Source of the DNA: Sphingobium sp. D43FB
Lineage (GTDB): Bacteria > Pseudomonadota > Alphaproteobacteria > Sphingomonadales > Sphingomonadaceae
NCBI RefSeq assembly: GCF_002312805.1
Contig: NZ_NMUA01000002.1
Coordinates: forward strand, 62,001-126,000
Direction of reading: 5' to 3'
DNA: 64,000 nt
Positions 9,081 to 18,937 of the stretch are shown one piece after another. Within the stretch, counting starts at the first letter, position 1, and each line of letters begins with the position of its first letter. A program made the position numbers and the translations under genes. The notes below the pieces were generated by a model that worked only from the letters and a program-made list of their open reading frames with translations, was not told the origin of the DNA and made no database searches.

Positions 9081-10742
9081 TTATACAGGCTGGGCAGCGA
9101 GGAGCGGCTTGTCGGCCGCCGGATCGAAGGCGGCGTCGTGCATCGGCTTCTCCTCGCGCAGCTTGCTGCCCGCGATGGTCTTGCCAATGTTCCAGGCCAT
9201 GATGATCGCCCCGGCGAGGTAAAGCAGGCCACCGGCACCCCGGATCAGATACATGGGGAACATCGCGGTCACGACTTCGGAGAAGGCGTAGACGAGATAG
9301 CCATCGGCCCCATATTCGCGCCACATCAAGCCCTGCATGATGCCCGCCACCCACATTGACGAGGCGTAGAGAACGATGCCCAGCGTCGCGAGCCAGAAGT
9401 GCCAGTTCACCAGCCGCAGCGAATAGAGGCGTTCCCGGCCCCACAGGCGCGGCGTCATATAATAGAGGCAAGCGAAGGTGATCATGCCGTTCCAGCCCAG
9501 CGCGCCGGAGTGGACATGGCCGATCGTCCAGTCGGTATAATGGGACAGGCTGTTGACGGCCTTGATCGACATCAGCGGCCCTTCGAAGGTCGACATGCCG
9601 TAGAAGGCCAGCGCCATCACCATCATGCGGATGATCGGGTCAGTGCGGATCTTGTCCCAGGCGCCGTTGAGCGTCATCAGGCCGTTGATCATCCCACCCC
9701 AGCTCGGCATCCACAGCATGACCGAAAAGACCATGCCCAGCGTCTGCGCCCAGTCGGGCAGCGCCGTATAGTGAAGGTGGTGCGGCCCCGCCCAGATGTA
9801 GAGAAAAATGAGCGACCAGAAGTGGATGATCGACAGGCGATAGCTGTAGACCGGCCGTTCTGCCTGCTTAGGCACGAAATAATACATCATGGCCAGGAAG
9901 CCGGCGGTCAGGAAGAAGCCCACCGCATTATGGCCATACCACCATTGGGTCAGCGCATCCTGTACCCCGGCAAAGGCGCTGTAGCTCTTGGACCCCAGCA
10001 GGCTGACCGGCATCGACAGATTATTGACGATGTGCAGCATGGCGATGGTGATGATGAAGGCGAGGTAGAACCAGTTGGCCACATAGATATGCGGCTCGGA
10101 GCGCTTGAGGATCGTCCCGCCGAACACCAGCAGGTACCAGACCCACACGACCGTGAGCCACAGATCGACATACCATTCGGGCTCGGCATATTCCTTGCCC
10201 TCGGTAATCCCCATCAGATACCCGGTCGCGGCCAGCACGATGAACAGCTGATAGCCCCAGAAGACGAAGCGGGCCATGGACGGGAATGCCAGCCGCGCGC
10301 GGCAGGTGCGCTGCACGACATAAAAGCTCGTCGCGATCAGCGCGTTGCCGCCAAAGGCGAAGATGACCGCCGATGTATGCAGCGGCCGCATGCGACCGAA
10401 GCTGGTATATTCCAGCCCAAGGTTGAGCGCGGGAAAGGCCAGCTGAAACGCGATGACCAGCCCGACGAGAAAACCCGCCAGACCCCAGAACACGGTCGCG
10501 ATCACGCCCCAGCGGACCGGATCATCATCATATTTGCCCTGGTCGGCCGGCATTTTCAGCATGCCGCGCGCCAGCCCCGCATAATCCGCGCCGCGCATCG
10601 TCAGGATCGCCAGCAGCAGTCCGACCGCGCAGACGATCCCCATATGAACGGCAAATCCGCTGTCCACCGCGCCAAGCATCGCCGCGAAGGCCGCCAGCGC
10701 GAGCGCGAACCAGCCGCCCGTCCTCATTACCAATCGGTCCAT
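9081..10742 (-). CDS. ccoN: cbb3-type cytochrome c oxidase subunit I (catalytic)
   Basis: The haem-copper oxidase subunit I of the C family carries low-spin haem b, haem b3 and CuB across about 12 helices. Visible features include [14 protein letters not shown] near the N-terminus, [25 protein letters not shown] and [11 protein letters not shown], all typical of CcoN. A longer frame could start at GTG 10811, but that would place the FNR box inside the coding region. ATG 10742 with an upstream GGGGA is therefore preferred, giving 553 residues. It is the first gene of a minus-strand ccoNOQP(GHIS) series. Confidence 0.96.
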   Translation of the reverse strand: MDRLVMRTGGWFALALAAFAAMLGAVDSGFAVHMGIVCAVGLLLAILTMRGADYAGLARGMLKMPADQGKYDDDPVRWGVIATVFWGLAGFLVGLVIAFQLAFPALNLGLEYTSFGRMRPLHTSAVIFAFGGNALIATSFYVVQRTCRARLAFPSMARFVFWGYQLFIVLAATGYLMGITEGKEYAEPEWYVDLWLTVVWVWYLLVFGGTILKRSEPHIYVANWFYLAFIITIAMLHIVNNLSMPVSLLGSKSYSAFAGVQDALTQWWYGHNAVGFFLTAGFLAMMYYFVPKQAERPVYSYRLSIIHFWSLIFLYIWAGPHHLHYTALPDWAQTLGMVFSVMLWMPSWGGMINGLMTLNGAWDKIRTDPIIRMMVMALAFYGMSTFEGPLMSIKAVNSLSHYTDWTIGHVHSGALGWNGMITFACLYYMTPRLWGRERLYSLRLVNWHFWLATLGIVLYASSMWVAGIMQGLMWREYGADGYLVYAFSEVVTAMFPMYLIRGAGGLLYLAGAIIMAWNIGKTIAGSKLREEKPMHDAAFDPAADKPLLAAQPV

Positions 10743-10797
10743 GATATTCCCCGTAAAAGGCTCAGCGACCCTGTGTTCGACAGGCCGCCCCCATGCA

Positions 10798-10811
10798 TTG
10801 ACCTCTGTCAA
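10798..10811 (-). promoter_or_regulatory. FNR/FixK box upstream of ccoN
   Basis: A perfect inverted repeat TTGAC-CTCT-GTCAA lies 56 bases upstream of the preferred ccoN ATG. It matches the FNR/FnrL/FixK consensus TTGAY-N4-RTCAA. The fnrL gene immediately upstream encodes a regulator whose recognition helix (ETVSR) has the residues that read TTGA half-sites, so control of ccoNOQP by FnrL is the simplest reading. Confidence 0.85.
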
Positions 10812-10889
10812 ACCGCCGGGCGCGGGTCTTTACGGGATAGTGCGTAGAGAGGTACGAGAGGGTCTGGCGCGACGACCTCGACGATCAAA

Positions 10890-10975
10890 TCCTCCCCTGG
10901 CAGGGGAGGTGGATGGCCGCAGGCCAGCCGGAGGGGTGTCCCCCTATCGAAGGCGCGACACGCTATCGCGCGCCA
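10890..10975. repeat. CCTCCCC-type palindromic repeat between fnrL and ccoN
   Basis: The element begins cctcccctggcaggggagg, continues through a gccgcaggc palindrome and a ggaggggtgtccccc tract, and runs up to the fnrL stop codon at 10976. It belongs to the same family as the element at 7090. Confidence 0.8.
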
Positions 10976-11719
10976 TCAGACCCCTTCCGCCAACGCCTCC
11001 AGCGCCGCGCCATCGACCAGCCGCACGCCGCGTCGCCCGACCAGCGCGATGATCCCGCGCCGCTTGAAGTCGCTCATCTGGCGCGATACGGTTTCGATGG
11101 TCGTCCCCAAAATATCGGCAATCTGCTGGCGTGAGAGCGGCAGTTCGATCGTCCCTGTCGGGTCAGCCTGCAACCGCCGCGCCATGTCGAGCAGGAAGGT
11201 CGCGACCTTCTCCCGCGCGGTCTTGCGCCCCAGCAGCAGCATCCAGGCGCGGGTGCGGTCGAGATCGTCGAGCGTGCGCTGGAGCAACCGATGCTGAAGG
11301 TCGCCATGGTCGCGCGCGAAGCCATCGAAGCGCCCTCGCGGAAACAGGCACAGTCGCGCGTCTGTCAATGCGGTGACGCTATGGGGCGTGCGCGCACCAA
11401 AGGGGCGACCGATAAAGTCGGACGCATAGACCACGCCGACGATCTGCTCGCGCCCGTCGCCGGTCGACGTCGCCAGTTTCAGCGTCCCTTCGATGACATT
11501 GGCGACGACCATGCTGTCATCCCCCTCCCACATCACCGTCTGCCCGGCATGCAGCGTCACCCGCCGCCCGATCCGGCTGAGCGCATCGCGATCCGTCTCC
11601 GACAAGTCGGCACAAATCGCCCGATCGCGCACCCCGCACTGGTCGCAAGACTGGGGTGCGCAGGCGCGCGTCATCAGCGGAAGGGCACCATTTTGCGCCC
11701 CGTCAAATTGCATGTCCAT
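10976..11719 (-). CDS. fnrL: oxygen-responsive Crp/Fnr regulator FnrL
   Basis: The protein has 247 residues. Cysteines at 20, 25, 28 and 36 (C-x2-C-x7-C core) plus an internal Cys in DARLCLFPR are positioned as in FNR/FnrL proteins that hold an oxygen-labile [4Fe-4S] cluster. A cyclic-nucleotide-binding-like fold is followed by a dimerisation helix and a C-terminal helix-turn-helix with TTIETVSRQ. In FNR the E..SR residues contact TTGA. It lies upstream of ccoN on the same strand with an FNR box between them, so it probably activates the cbb3 operon at low oxygen. ATG 11719 or ATG 11713 could be the start. No FNR box was seen upstream of its own start. Confidence 0.92.
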   Translation of the reverse strand: MDMQFDGAQNGALPLMTRACAPQSCDQCGVRDRAICADLSETDRDALSRIGRRVTLHAGQTVMWEGDDSMVVANVIEGTLKLATSTGDGREQIVGVVYASDFIGRPFGARTPHSVTALTDARLCLFPRGRFDGFARDHGDLQHRLLQRTLDDLDRTRAWMLLLGRKTAREKVATFLLDMARRLQADPTGTIELPLSRQQIADILGTTIETVSRQMSDFKRRGIIALVGRRGVRLVDGAALEALAEGV

Positions 11720-11820
11720 GTCCGCTGCATGACGCGACGGTGGACACCGACCTATGCGTAAATATCCCTAGCCACGCCAGGATGCGGAGGGAGCGCGAGA
11801 CAGACGGTGGGTCTGTTTCC

Positions 11821-11904
11821 GTCATGCCAGCGAACGCTGGCATCTCACTTCTCTTTCAGGTGAGCCTCTATAAGAATGGAGAACCCAGCTTTCGCTGGGA
11901 TGAC
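11821..11904. repeat. palindromic repeat, GTCATCCCAGCG family
   Basis: An 84-base element has inverted ends gtcatgccagcgaacgctgg and ccagctttcgctgggatgac. It lies between ppx and fnrL. The same family occurs at 20079-20192 and, inside a gene, at 38511-38599. Confidence 0.85.
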
Positions 11905-11927
11905 GGGCAGCGGTGGCAGAGGGAAGA

Positions 11928-13442
11928 TCAGGCGGTCAGTTGATATTTGACGCTCATGGCCTGGGCCAGATGGCGCAAGCGGCGTTCGACGGCTTCGCCG
12001 AACAGGTCTGCATCGTCCTTTTGCAGCGACAAAGTGAGCAGGTCGCCTTCGCGCGCCAGCCGCGATAGGTTCAATGGCCCTTCGACACCGCCCGATAGAC
12101 GCTGTGCGAGGCGGATCGCAAGGCCCCATAGCGCGGCGTGGTGCAGCGCTTCGGGGGAGGCCAACTGTTCGACGCCGAGCGGGACGGACAGGCCACCACC
12201 GAAATTGCTGTGCAGCGCCTGCGCCAGCATCGCGCGTTCGGCTGCGGTGATGCCGACCCAATTGCTGTGCAGCGCGATCTCCACCCCGCGTTCGGCGCGA
12301 AAATCGGGGTTGGCGCGCCAGCCGACATCAGCGAGCAGGCAGGCGGCGCGGCGGATGCGGCGCAGATCGGCGCTGTCGTCCAGAAAGAGCGGTGCGATCC
12401 AGCGTTCGATGCGGTCGCCATGGCCGCGGAAGCGCGACTGGGCCTCGCCTTCCGCTTCGGCCGCGACCAGCAGGGGATCATCCTGGCGAATATCGGCGGG
12501 CAGATCTTCGTAGAGCAGCCCTTCGCGCAGGCCATAGGCCGACACGATAAGGCGGCTCGATCGCAATTGTCGCACCACGACCGACAGCAGGGCAGCGGCA
12601 TTGGGCAGGGTCGGGATGCGCGATCCGCTCATCGCCGGGATGCTCTTGAGCCGCGCGCGGCCCACATGCGAGACGATGCGGGTCAATTGTTCGGCGCGCG
12701 CGGCGGTCATTTCATATTGATGGACGACGGGCAGCGGAAAATTGGTCAATTGCATGTCGAACCGCGCCAGCGCGCGCCACGATCCGCCGACCAGATAGAA
12801 GGGCAGGTCGGGTTCGGGCTGCCAGCCCGCCTTCTCCATCATCGCCTTGACCCGCCGTTCCAGCGCGCCCGGCCCCTTGGCCCGGATTTCGGGCAGGCGC
12901 AGCACGCCGAGCGGCAGCGATATCGTCTGTTCGACCGCGCCGTCGCGAATCCGCGCCAGTTCCAGGCTACCGCCGCCCAGATCGCCGACGATGCCATCCG
13001 CGCCGGGAATGCCCGACAGCACGCCCATGGCCGCGCCGGTTGCTTCCTGCGCGCCGGTCAATATTTCGACGGTCAGGCCCATGGCGGCGGCGCGGGCGAT
13101 GAATTCATCGCCATTGGTCGCATCGCGCACCGCCGCCGTGGCGACGCAGCGGATATGCGCGACCTTCATATCCTGGCACAAATGCGCGAAACGGCCGATC
13201 GCGCGCAGGCCGCGCTCCATCGGTTCTTCCTCGATCCGCCCGGTCCGGGCGAGCGAGGCACCCAGCCCCGCCATCACCTTTTCATTGAACAGGATGAAGG
13301 GCAGCCGCCGCGGGCCGTCATAGACGACGAGGCGCACGCTGTTGGAACCGATGTCGATGATCGCCGTGCGCGCGGTGGCGGGCTGCGGCGAGGTCGCCAT
13401 GGTCTGGGCAGCGGCGCGGACCCGGCTGAGCATCGAGTTCAT
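11928..13442 (-). CDS. ppx: exopolyphosphatase (Ppx/GppA family)
   Basis: Ppx/GppA phosphatases hydrolyse terminal phosphates of polyphosphate or pppGpp. The actin-like fold is recognisable from IDIGSNSVRLVVYDG near the N-terminus, RCVATAAVRDATNG, the GDLGGGSLEL phosphate loop and a C-terminal HD-like helical domain. Start: a TTG frame opens at 13451 overlapping the ppk1 stop, but ATG 13442 gives a normal N-terminus and a 504-residue protein. Directly downstream of ppk1, it forms a polyphosphate synthesis/degradation pair. Confidence 0.92.
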   Translation of the reverse strand: MNSMLSRVRAAAQTMATSPQPATARTAIIDIGSNSVRLVVYDGPRRLPFILFNEKVMAGLGASLARTGRIEEEPMERGLRAIGRFAHLCQDMKVAHIRCVATAAVRDATNGDEFIARAAAMGLTVEILTGAQEATGAAMGVLSGIPGADGIVGDLGGGSLELARIRDGAVEQTISLPLGVLRLPEIRAKGPGALERRVKAMMEKAGWQPEPDLPFYLVGGSWRALARFDMQLTNFPLPVVHQYEMTAARAEQLTRIVSHVGRARLKSIPAMSGSRIPTLPNAAALLSVVVRQLRSSRLIVSAYGLREGLLYEDLPADIRQDDPLLVAAEAEGEAQSRFRGHGDRIERWIAPLFLDDSADLRRIRRAACLLADVGWRANPDFRAERGVEIALHSNWVGITAAERAMLAQALHSNFGGGLSVPLGVEQLASPEALHHAALWGLAIRLAQRLSGGVEGPLNLSRLAREGDLLTLSLQKDDADLFGEAVERRLRHLAQAMSVKYQLTA

Positions 13443-13447
13443 GAGGG

Positions 13448-15586
13448 TCAAACCCGCCCACGCAGGCGCAAAGTGGGCACCGCTTCATTGTCGAGCGCGG
13501 CACCCCGGCCCGACAGCGACGGGTTGGTCATGAAATAGCGGTGGAGGTTGAACGGCTTTTCGCCCGCATCGACGCGCGCATAATGGCCGTCGCTGTCGAG
13601 TTCCCAGCTTTGTTCAGTGTCGATGAGGTTGGCGACCATCACCTGGTCGAGAATCTGGTCATGGACGGTGGGATTTTCGATCGGGGCCATGAATTCGACG
13701 CGCCGGTCGAAGTTGCGCTGCATCCAGTCGGCCGAGCTGATATAGACTTTCGCGCCATTATTGGGGAGCGCCTTGCCATTGCCGAACACGGCGATGCGGC
13801 TATGTTCCAGGAAGCGGCCGACGACCGATTTCACCCGGATATTTTCCGACATGCCCGGAACACCGGGGCGCAGGCAGCATATGCCGCGCACGATCAGGTC
13901 GATCTGCACGCCCGCATTGCTGGCGGCATAGAGTTTTTCGATGATCGCGGGGTCAACCAGACTGTTCATCTTCGCCCAGATAGTGCCCGGCCGTCCGGCG
14001 CGGCAATGGTCAATCTCGTCATCGATCAGCTGGCACAGCCGATCGCGCAGGTCGCGCGGCGACATGACGAGCTTTTCCAGCCGCTTGGGTTCGACATAGC
14101 CGGTGATATAGTTGAACAGCGCAGCGGCATCGCGACTATAGGCCGGATCGGCGGTGAAGAAGCTCAAATCGGTATAGATGCGCGCGGTGATCGGGTGATA
14201 ATTGCCGGTGCCGAAATGGCAGTAGCTGCGGAACTGCTCGCCCTCGCGCCGGATCACCATCGAAATCTTGGCGTGGGTCTTCCAGTCGATGAAGCCATAG
14301 ACGACCTGCACCCCGGCGCGTTCGAGCGCATCGGCCCACAGGATATTCTGTTCCTCATCGAAACGGGCTTTCAGTTCAACCACGGCGGTCACGGACTTGC
14401 CCGCTTCCGCCGCGTCGATCAGCGCGCGGATGATCGCCGACTGTTTGCCTGCGCGATAGAGCGTCTGCTTGATCGCTACCACATCGGGGTCGATCGCTGC
14501 TTGTTTTAGGAAGGAGACGACGACGTCGAACGCCTCATAGGGATGGTGGACGACAATGTCCTTGGCGCGGATCGCGGCGAAGCAATCGCCACCATATTCG
14601 CGGATTCGTTCGGGAAAGCGCGGCGCATAGGGTTCGAATTTGAGGTCGGGCCTGTCTTCATCGACGATGCCGGACAGATCGCCAATGCCGACAAACCCCT
14701 CGACCTCGGCGATGATCGCCTCATGCCCCTGGATCATGTCCTGCAGCATTTCCTCGACCGGTTCGGGGATACGCTCTTCGATTTCCATGCGGATCACGCG
14801 GCCACGGCGGCGGCGCTTGATCGCGCTGCGGAAGTGGCGGACCAGATCTTCGGCCTCTTCCTCGATTTCAATGTCGCTGTCGCGGATGATGCGGAACACG
14901 CCGCTGTTGCGGACCTGATAGCCGGGGAATAGATCGCCCGAAAAGCGCCGCACCACGGCCTCCAGCGCGATATAGCGGGCCGTTGGCCCCGGCACGCGCA
15001 CGAAGCGGTCAAGCGTTGCGGGGATCATCACCAACTCGCGGATCGGTTGCTTGTCCGACAGGCGTTGCAGGTCGAAGACGATCGACAGCCCCTGATTGGG
15101 GATGAAGGGGAAGGGATGCGCCGGATCAAGCGCCTGGGGCGTCAGGATCGGGAAGATTTGCGTCAGGAAATGATCGCGCAGCCAGGCTTCGCATAAGGGG
15201 TCCATGGGGCTGGACGGGCCAATGACTTCGATGCCGACCTGGCCCAGCTCGCCATGCAATATGCCCCAGACCTTTTGCTGCGCCGCCATCAGCCGCGCGG
15301 TTTCGGCGGCGATCGCGGCGAGCTGCTGCCCTGCGGTCAACCCGTCGACCGAGCGCAGATCGACATCCTGCAACTGCTGCCCCTTCAGCCCGGCGACGCG
15401 GACGGAGAAGAACTCATCCAGGTTCGCGCCGGAGATCGACAGGAAACGCAGCCGTTCCAGCAAGGGATGGGCGCGGTTCATCGCTTCTTCCAGCACGCGC
15501 TGGTTGAAGGCGAGCCAGGAGAGCTCGCGGTTGAAATAGCGTTCGCTGTGCAGCGATAGGCTGGGTGTGGGATCGGCTTCGGCCAC
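13448..15586 (-). CDS. ppk1: polyphosphate kinase 1
   Basis: PPK1 reversibly polymerises ATP gamma-phosphate into polyphosphate. The protein has 712 residues, usual for the family. The N-terminal helical domain begins RYFNRELSWLAFNQRVLEEA. The two phospholipase-D-like catalytic domains carry the conserved histidines in YCHFGTGNYHP and in FLEHSRIAVFGNG, and the C-terminal block contains SSADWMQRNFDRRVE. It lies three bases after hdaA and is followed by ppx, so hdaA-ppk1-ppx are probably one transcript. Confidence 0.97.
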   Translation of the reverse strand: MAEADPTPSLSLHSERYFNRELSWLAFNQRVLEEAMNRAHPLLERLRFLSISGANLDEFFSVRVAGLKGQQLQDVDLRSVDGLTAGQQLAAIAAETARLMAAQQKVWGILHGELGQVGIEVIGPSSPMDPLCEAWLRDHFLTQIFPILTPQALDPAHPFPFIPNQGLSIVFDLQRLSDKQPIRELVMIPATLDRFVRVPGPTARYIALEAVVRRFSGDLFPGYQVRNSGVFRIIRDSDIEIEEEAEDLVRHFRSAIKRRRRGRVIRMEIEERIPEPVEEMLQDMIQGHEAIIAEVEGFVGIGDLSGIVDEDRPDLKFEPYAPRFPERIREYGGDCFAAIRAKDIVVHHPYEAFDVVVSFLKQAAIDPDVVAIKQTLYRAGKQSAIIRALIDAAEAGKSVTAVVELKARFDEEQNILWADALERAGVQVVYGFIDWKTHAKISMVIRREGEQFRSYCHFGTGNYHPITARIYTDLSFFTADPAYSRDAAALFNYITGYVEPKRLEKLVMSPRDLRDRLCQLIDDEIDHCRAGRPGTIWAKMNSLVDPAIIEKLYAASNAGVQIDLIVRGICCLRPGVPGMSENIRVKSVVGRFLEHSRIAVFGNGKALPNNGAKVYISSADWMQRNFDRRVEFMAPIENPTVHDQILDQVMVANLIDTEQSWELDSDGHYARVDAGEKPFNLHRYFMTNPSLSGRGAALDNEAVPTLRLRGRV

Positions 15587-15589
15587 GGA

Positions 15590-16228
15590 TTACTCGCGGT
15601 TGGCGGTGGAAGGATCGGGCGGCACTATAGGCAGAAATCCGGCAGCTTGCAGAGCCTCTTTCGCCAGTGCGGTGGAAATCTTACGACCAGATGACAGCGC
15701 CGCCGCGTCGAGCAAACGGGTGACGGCGTCGATCGCGCCATAGCTACGCTCTATCCGGCGCAATAGCCAGTCCGGCAGATCGGCGGCATAGCCCGCACCG
15801 GCGTGGTCGAAGGCGCGGGCGATCAGCGCTCGGGCAAGCGCTTCGTCGGGTTCGGTGATGGCGACATGCGGCACCGCCGCCAGTCGGGAGCGCAGGTCGG
15901 GCAAGGCGACGGTCCAGCTGGCGGGCGGAGTGCGCCCCACCATCAGCAGCGGTCGCCGGTCGGTCTGCGCCGCGTTCCAGGCGTGGAACAGGCGATGTTC
16001 GTCCTGCCCCTGCGCCTCGTCGATGATGGTGCCGCCGCTCAAGCGCGCGAAATGGCGGGCGAGCGTCGAGCGCCCCGATCGCGGCGGGCCGGTCAGCACG
16101 CTGACCGACAGCGGCCAGTCGCGCCAGCGTTCCAAATGGGTGACGGCCTGGGCATTGGCCTCGCTGACCAGGAAATCCCCGTCGCGCGCATCGCCATGCC
16201 AGTCGAAGGGCAGGCTGATCTGGCTCAT
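15590..16228 (-). CDS. hdaA: DnaA-inactivating regulator HdaA
   Basis: The protein has 212 residues. The N-terminal QISLPF hexapeptide resembles the beta-clamp-binding motif of Hda. An AAA+ DnaA-like domain follows with a Walker A-like GPPRSGRST (47-55), an IIDEAQ Walker B region and a lid domain, and there is no DnaA DNA-binding domain. Hda/HdaA promotes ATP hydrolysis by DnaA on the clamp after initiation. It overlaps the upstream envelope-protein gene by ATGA and precedes ppk1. Confidence 0.88.
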   Translation of the reverse strand: MSQISLPFDWHGDARDGDFLVSEANAQAVTHLERWRDWPLSVSVLTGPPRSGRSTLARHFARLSGGTIIDEAQGQDEHRLFHAWNAAQTDRRPLLMVGRTPPASWTVALPDLRSRLAAVPHVAITEPDEALARALIARAFDHAGAGYAADLPDWLLRRIERSYGAIDAVTRLLDAAALSSGRKISTALAKEALQAAGFLPIVPPDPSTANRE

Positions 16229-17514
16229 TGCGCGGCGGGGGCGGGTCCGGCGGGCGCGGCGCGACGGCTGATCCGCAGCGTGGTGCCGGACGCCGCGACG
16301 GTATAGCCGCGCGCTTGAAGCCCGGCGCGCAGCATTTCGACCGTGCCCTCGAAACTGACCTGCATCACCGATGTACCGCCGAGCGCCAGGCTGCTGGTCG
16401 TCGCCGAGCGGACTCCCGGCACCGCGCGGACCGCCGCCTCGCCTTGCGTCACCGATCCGACATCGGGCGTGTCGAACTGGATCGCAAAGCTGGTGCCGGT
16501 CGTGGCGGCGGTGGGCAATTCGGTCGTTTCGACGATCGCCTCGGTCACATTTTCCAGCTCCAGCGTGGCGGGATCGACCGGTTCCTCGATGATCAGCGAG
16601 GGGTCGGGCCGCAGGCGGCCGTCGTTGAGCGCGCGAATATAGAGTTCATCGAGCCGCCGTGCGCCCTCGTCCAGCATCTTGGGCAAGCCGCTGTCGTTGG
16701 ACGCGCGCAGCGTGACGCTACCGATCAGGCTGTTGTCGGGGCCGTAGCGGGCGGTGAAGGTGCCGGTCACGGGGCCACCGGGATAGGCGCGGTCGAGCCG
16801 GGCGATCGGGATCACCACATCCGCCGCGCCATATTGGTCGAGCAGGACGCGCCACCATAGCCGCCCGCGCCGTCCGGTCTGTCCGGTATTCAGCAGGATC
16901 GGGTCGGCGATCGACCCGGCAACGCGGACATAATCGATCGCGCTGTCGCCGGTGCGATAGCGTGCCCAGGCCTTTTGCCATTCATTTGTACGTTCGTAGG
17001 AGACCGCCGAGCCGCCGTCCCACAGCACGGGAATGACCAGCAAGGGCGGCGAGCGCATCGCATTGCCCGATACGCCAAGCAACTGGCCGGTGCGGGCGCG
17101 GTCGAACAGGATGCTGAGCGTCGCGACATAACGCGTCGGCCCAGCCTGTTCATAATCGATCTCGATGCCCGACACCATCGCCTCGATCTGCGAATCGGAC
17201 AGGGCGGGCGCGCCTGCGCCGCTGTGGGTGCGGCTCCACAGCATCCGCCACGCCTGCCGCTGGGCCATGCGCCAGCCGGCATAGCGGGCGGTGTCGGCAT
17301 CCTTGGCGACGACATCGACCTTGACGCCGCGCACTTCGAAATCGCCGCCGCTGGCGATCGGCGGCACGCCGCGCTCCCCCTCCATCTGCGCAAACAGCGC
17401 GGCCGCCGCGAGGCCGAGCACGATGGCGAACAGGATCTGTGCCGGGCGCGACAGGGCACGCAGGGCTGCGCCGGGCGACAGAGAGAGGCGGGAAAAGGTC
17501 TGGGCAAGGCTCAC
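16225..17514 (-). CDS. single-pass envelope protein, DUF2066-like, unknown function
   Basis: The first part has a hydrophobic helix (PAQILFAIVLGLAAAALFA) and an export-type arrangement. Next comes a region with alternating strands containing VSILFDRARTGQLLG-like and SPPLLVIPVLWDGG segments, which resembles DUF2066. A C-terminal ferredoxin-like fold with a Thr/Ser-rich LGGTSVMQVSFEG strand ends it. The open frame extends to 17655, but that extension is translated palindromic repeat. GTG 17514, preceded by AAGGG, is the best start (429 residues). It is translationally coupled to hdaA. No catalytic motif was recognised, and the DUF2066 resemblance is from memory only. Confidence 0.65.
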   Translation of the reverse strand: MSLAQTFSRLSLSPGAALRALSRPAQILFAIVLGLAAAALFAQMEGERGVPPIASGGDFEVRGVKVDVVAKDADTARYAGWRMAQRQAWRMLWSRTHSGAGAPALSDSQIEAMVSGIEIDYEQAGPTRYVATLSILFDRARTGQLLGVSGNAMRSPPLLVIPVLWDGGSAVSYERTNEWQKAWARYRTGDSAIDYVRVAGSIADPILLNTGQTGRRGRLWWRVLLDQYGAADVVIPIARLDRAYPGGPVTGTFTARYGPDNSLIGSVTLRASNDSGLPKMLDEGARRLDELYIRALNDGRLRPDPSLIIEEPVDPATLELENVTEAIVETTELPTAATTGTSFAIQFDTPDVGSVTQGEAAVRAVPGVRSATTSSLALGGTSVMQVSFEGTVEMLRAGLQARGYTVAASGTTLRISRRAAPAGPAPAAQ

Positions 17515-17572
17515 GCGCGCCCTTTTGGCGGGATTTGCCCTATATGCCAAGCGCCAACCTTCACCCAACTTG

Positions 17573-17670
17573 CCGTTCGGGCTGAGCGAAGTCGAAGCCC
17601 TGCGCTGAGCCGAAGGCGAAGCTGCTTCGCTTCGCTCAGTAGAAGGCTTCGACAAGCTCAGCCCGAACGG
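17573..17670. repeat. REP-like palindrome, CCGTTCGGGCTGAG family
   Basis: The element begins ccgttcgggctgag and ends cttcgacaagctcagcccgaacgg, the inverted copy, with an inner tgcttcgcttcgctcag hairpin. It separates divergent purM from the hdaA operon. Related copies are at 18850, 36880, 43140 and 51628. Confidence 0.9.
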
Positions 17671-17747
17671 TGTGTTTGCGGCCCGTTATAGGGGGCCAAC
17701 AGATGGACGGTTCCGTTTTCGCATCGATTGCTCTAGGCGCGTCTCCC

Positions 17748-18842
17748 ATGACCGATACCGAATCCTATAGCTACGCCAAGGCTGGCGTCGACATCGCCGC
17801 CGGCAATGCGCTGGTGCGCGCCATCGCTCCTTTGGCCAAGGCCACCCGCCGTCCCGGCGCGGATGCCGAACTGGGCGGCTTTGGCGGCTTTTTCGACCTC
17901 AAGGCGGCGGGCTTTACCGATCCGCTGCTGGTCGCGGCCAATGATGGCGTTGGCACGAAGCTGAAGCTGGCGATCGACCATGGCCGCCATGACGGCGTGG
18001 GTATTGACCTTGTCGCCATGTGCGCCAACGACCTGATCGTGCAGGGTGCCGAACCGCTGTTCTTCCTCGATTATTATGCCACCGGCAAGCTGGAGAGCGG
18101 CGTTGCCGAGCGCGTCATCGCCGGGATCGCCGAGGGCTGCCGGATCGCGGGTTGCGCGCTGATCGGCGGCGAAACCGCCGAAATGCCGGGCATGTATGCG
18201 CCGGGCGACTATGATCTGGCGGGCTTTTGCGTCGGCGCGGTCGAGCGGACCAAGGTGCTGACCGGCAACCGGGTGAAGGCGGGCGACGTGCTGTTGGGCA
18301 TCGCCTCGTCGGGCGTCCATTCCAACGGTTTCTCGCTGGTGCGCCGCCTGGCCGCCGACAAGGGGTGGAAGCTCGATCGCCCTGCGATCTTCGACAATGA
18401 AGTGCTGCTGATCGACGCGCTGATGGCGCCGACGCGCATTTATGTGAAGAGCCTGCTGCCGCTGGTGCGCGCGGGCATGGTCAATGCGCTGGCGCATATC
18501 ACCGGCGGCGGCTTGCTGGAAAACATCCCCCGCGTGCTGCCCGATGGGTGCCATGCGATGGTCGATGCCGACACCTGGGAACAGCCGCGGCTGATGGCGT
18601 TCCTCCAGGCGCAGGGGCATATCGATCCCGCCGAAATGGCGCGCACTTTCAACTGCGGCATCGGCATGGTGCTGGCCGTGGACGAAGCGCATGTCGCGGG
18701 CGTCACCACGTCGCTGGCTGCGGCGGGCGAGAGCGTCCACCGCATCGGCGTGGTGCAGGCAGGCGACAAGGGCTGCACCGTGCGCGGATCGACCGAGACC
18801 TGGAGCGCGAAGGCCGACTGGTCGGCGACGCATTTGGGTTAG
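17748..18842 (+). CDS. purM: phosphoribosylformylglycinamidine cyclo-ligase (AIR synthetase)
   Basis: PurM converts FGAM and ATP to AIR in purine synthesis. The 364-residue protein has the family's [47 protein letters not shown] and [13 protein letters not shown] motifs. The frame is open from GTG 17670, but the stretch before ATG 17748 shows no conserved residue. [15 protein letters not shown] is a normal PurM N-terminus. It is followed by purN after a REP-like repeat. Confidence 0.97.
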   Translation: MTDTESYSYAKAGVDIAAGNALVRAIAPLAKATRRPGADAELGGFGGFFDLKAAGFTDPLLVAANDGVGTKLKLAIDHGRHDGVGIDLVAMCANDLIVQGAEPLFFLDYYATGKLESGVAERVIAGIAEGCRIAGCALIGGETAEMPGMYAPGDYDLAGFCVGAVERTKVLTGNRVKAGDVLLGIASSGVHSNGFSLVRRLAADKGWKLDRPAIFDNEVLLIDALMAPTRIYVKSLLPLVRAGMVNALAHITGGGLLENIPRVLPDGCHAMVDADTWEQPRLMAFLQAQGHIDPAEMARTFNCGIGMVLAVDEAHVAGVTTSLAAAGESVHRIGVVQAGDKGCTVRGSTETWSAKADWSATHLG

Positions 18843-18849
18843 TAACACA

Positions 18850-18926
18850 CCGTTCGCCCTGAGCTCGTCGAAGGGCCGTTCTTTTTGAAGTAACGAGCAG
18901 GGCTTCGACAGGCTCAGCCCGAACGG
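18850..18926. repeat. REP-like palindrome between purM and purN
   Basis: The inverted ends are ccgttcgccctgagctcgtcgaag and ggcttcgacaggctcagcccgaacgg. The last bases, GAACGG, run directly into AGGT, so the element's end contributes the GG of the GGAGGT that serves purN. Confidence 0.88.
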
Positions 18927-18937
18927 AGGTTGTGAAA

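Noticed and set aside
17515..17655. N-terminal extension of the envelope protein upstream of hdaA
   Set aside because: The encoded Ser/Arg-rich stretch is translated REP-like repeat; GTG 17514 with AAGGG is a better start.
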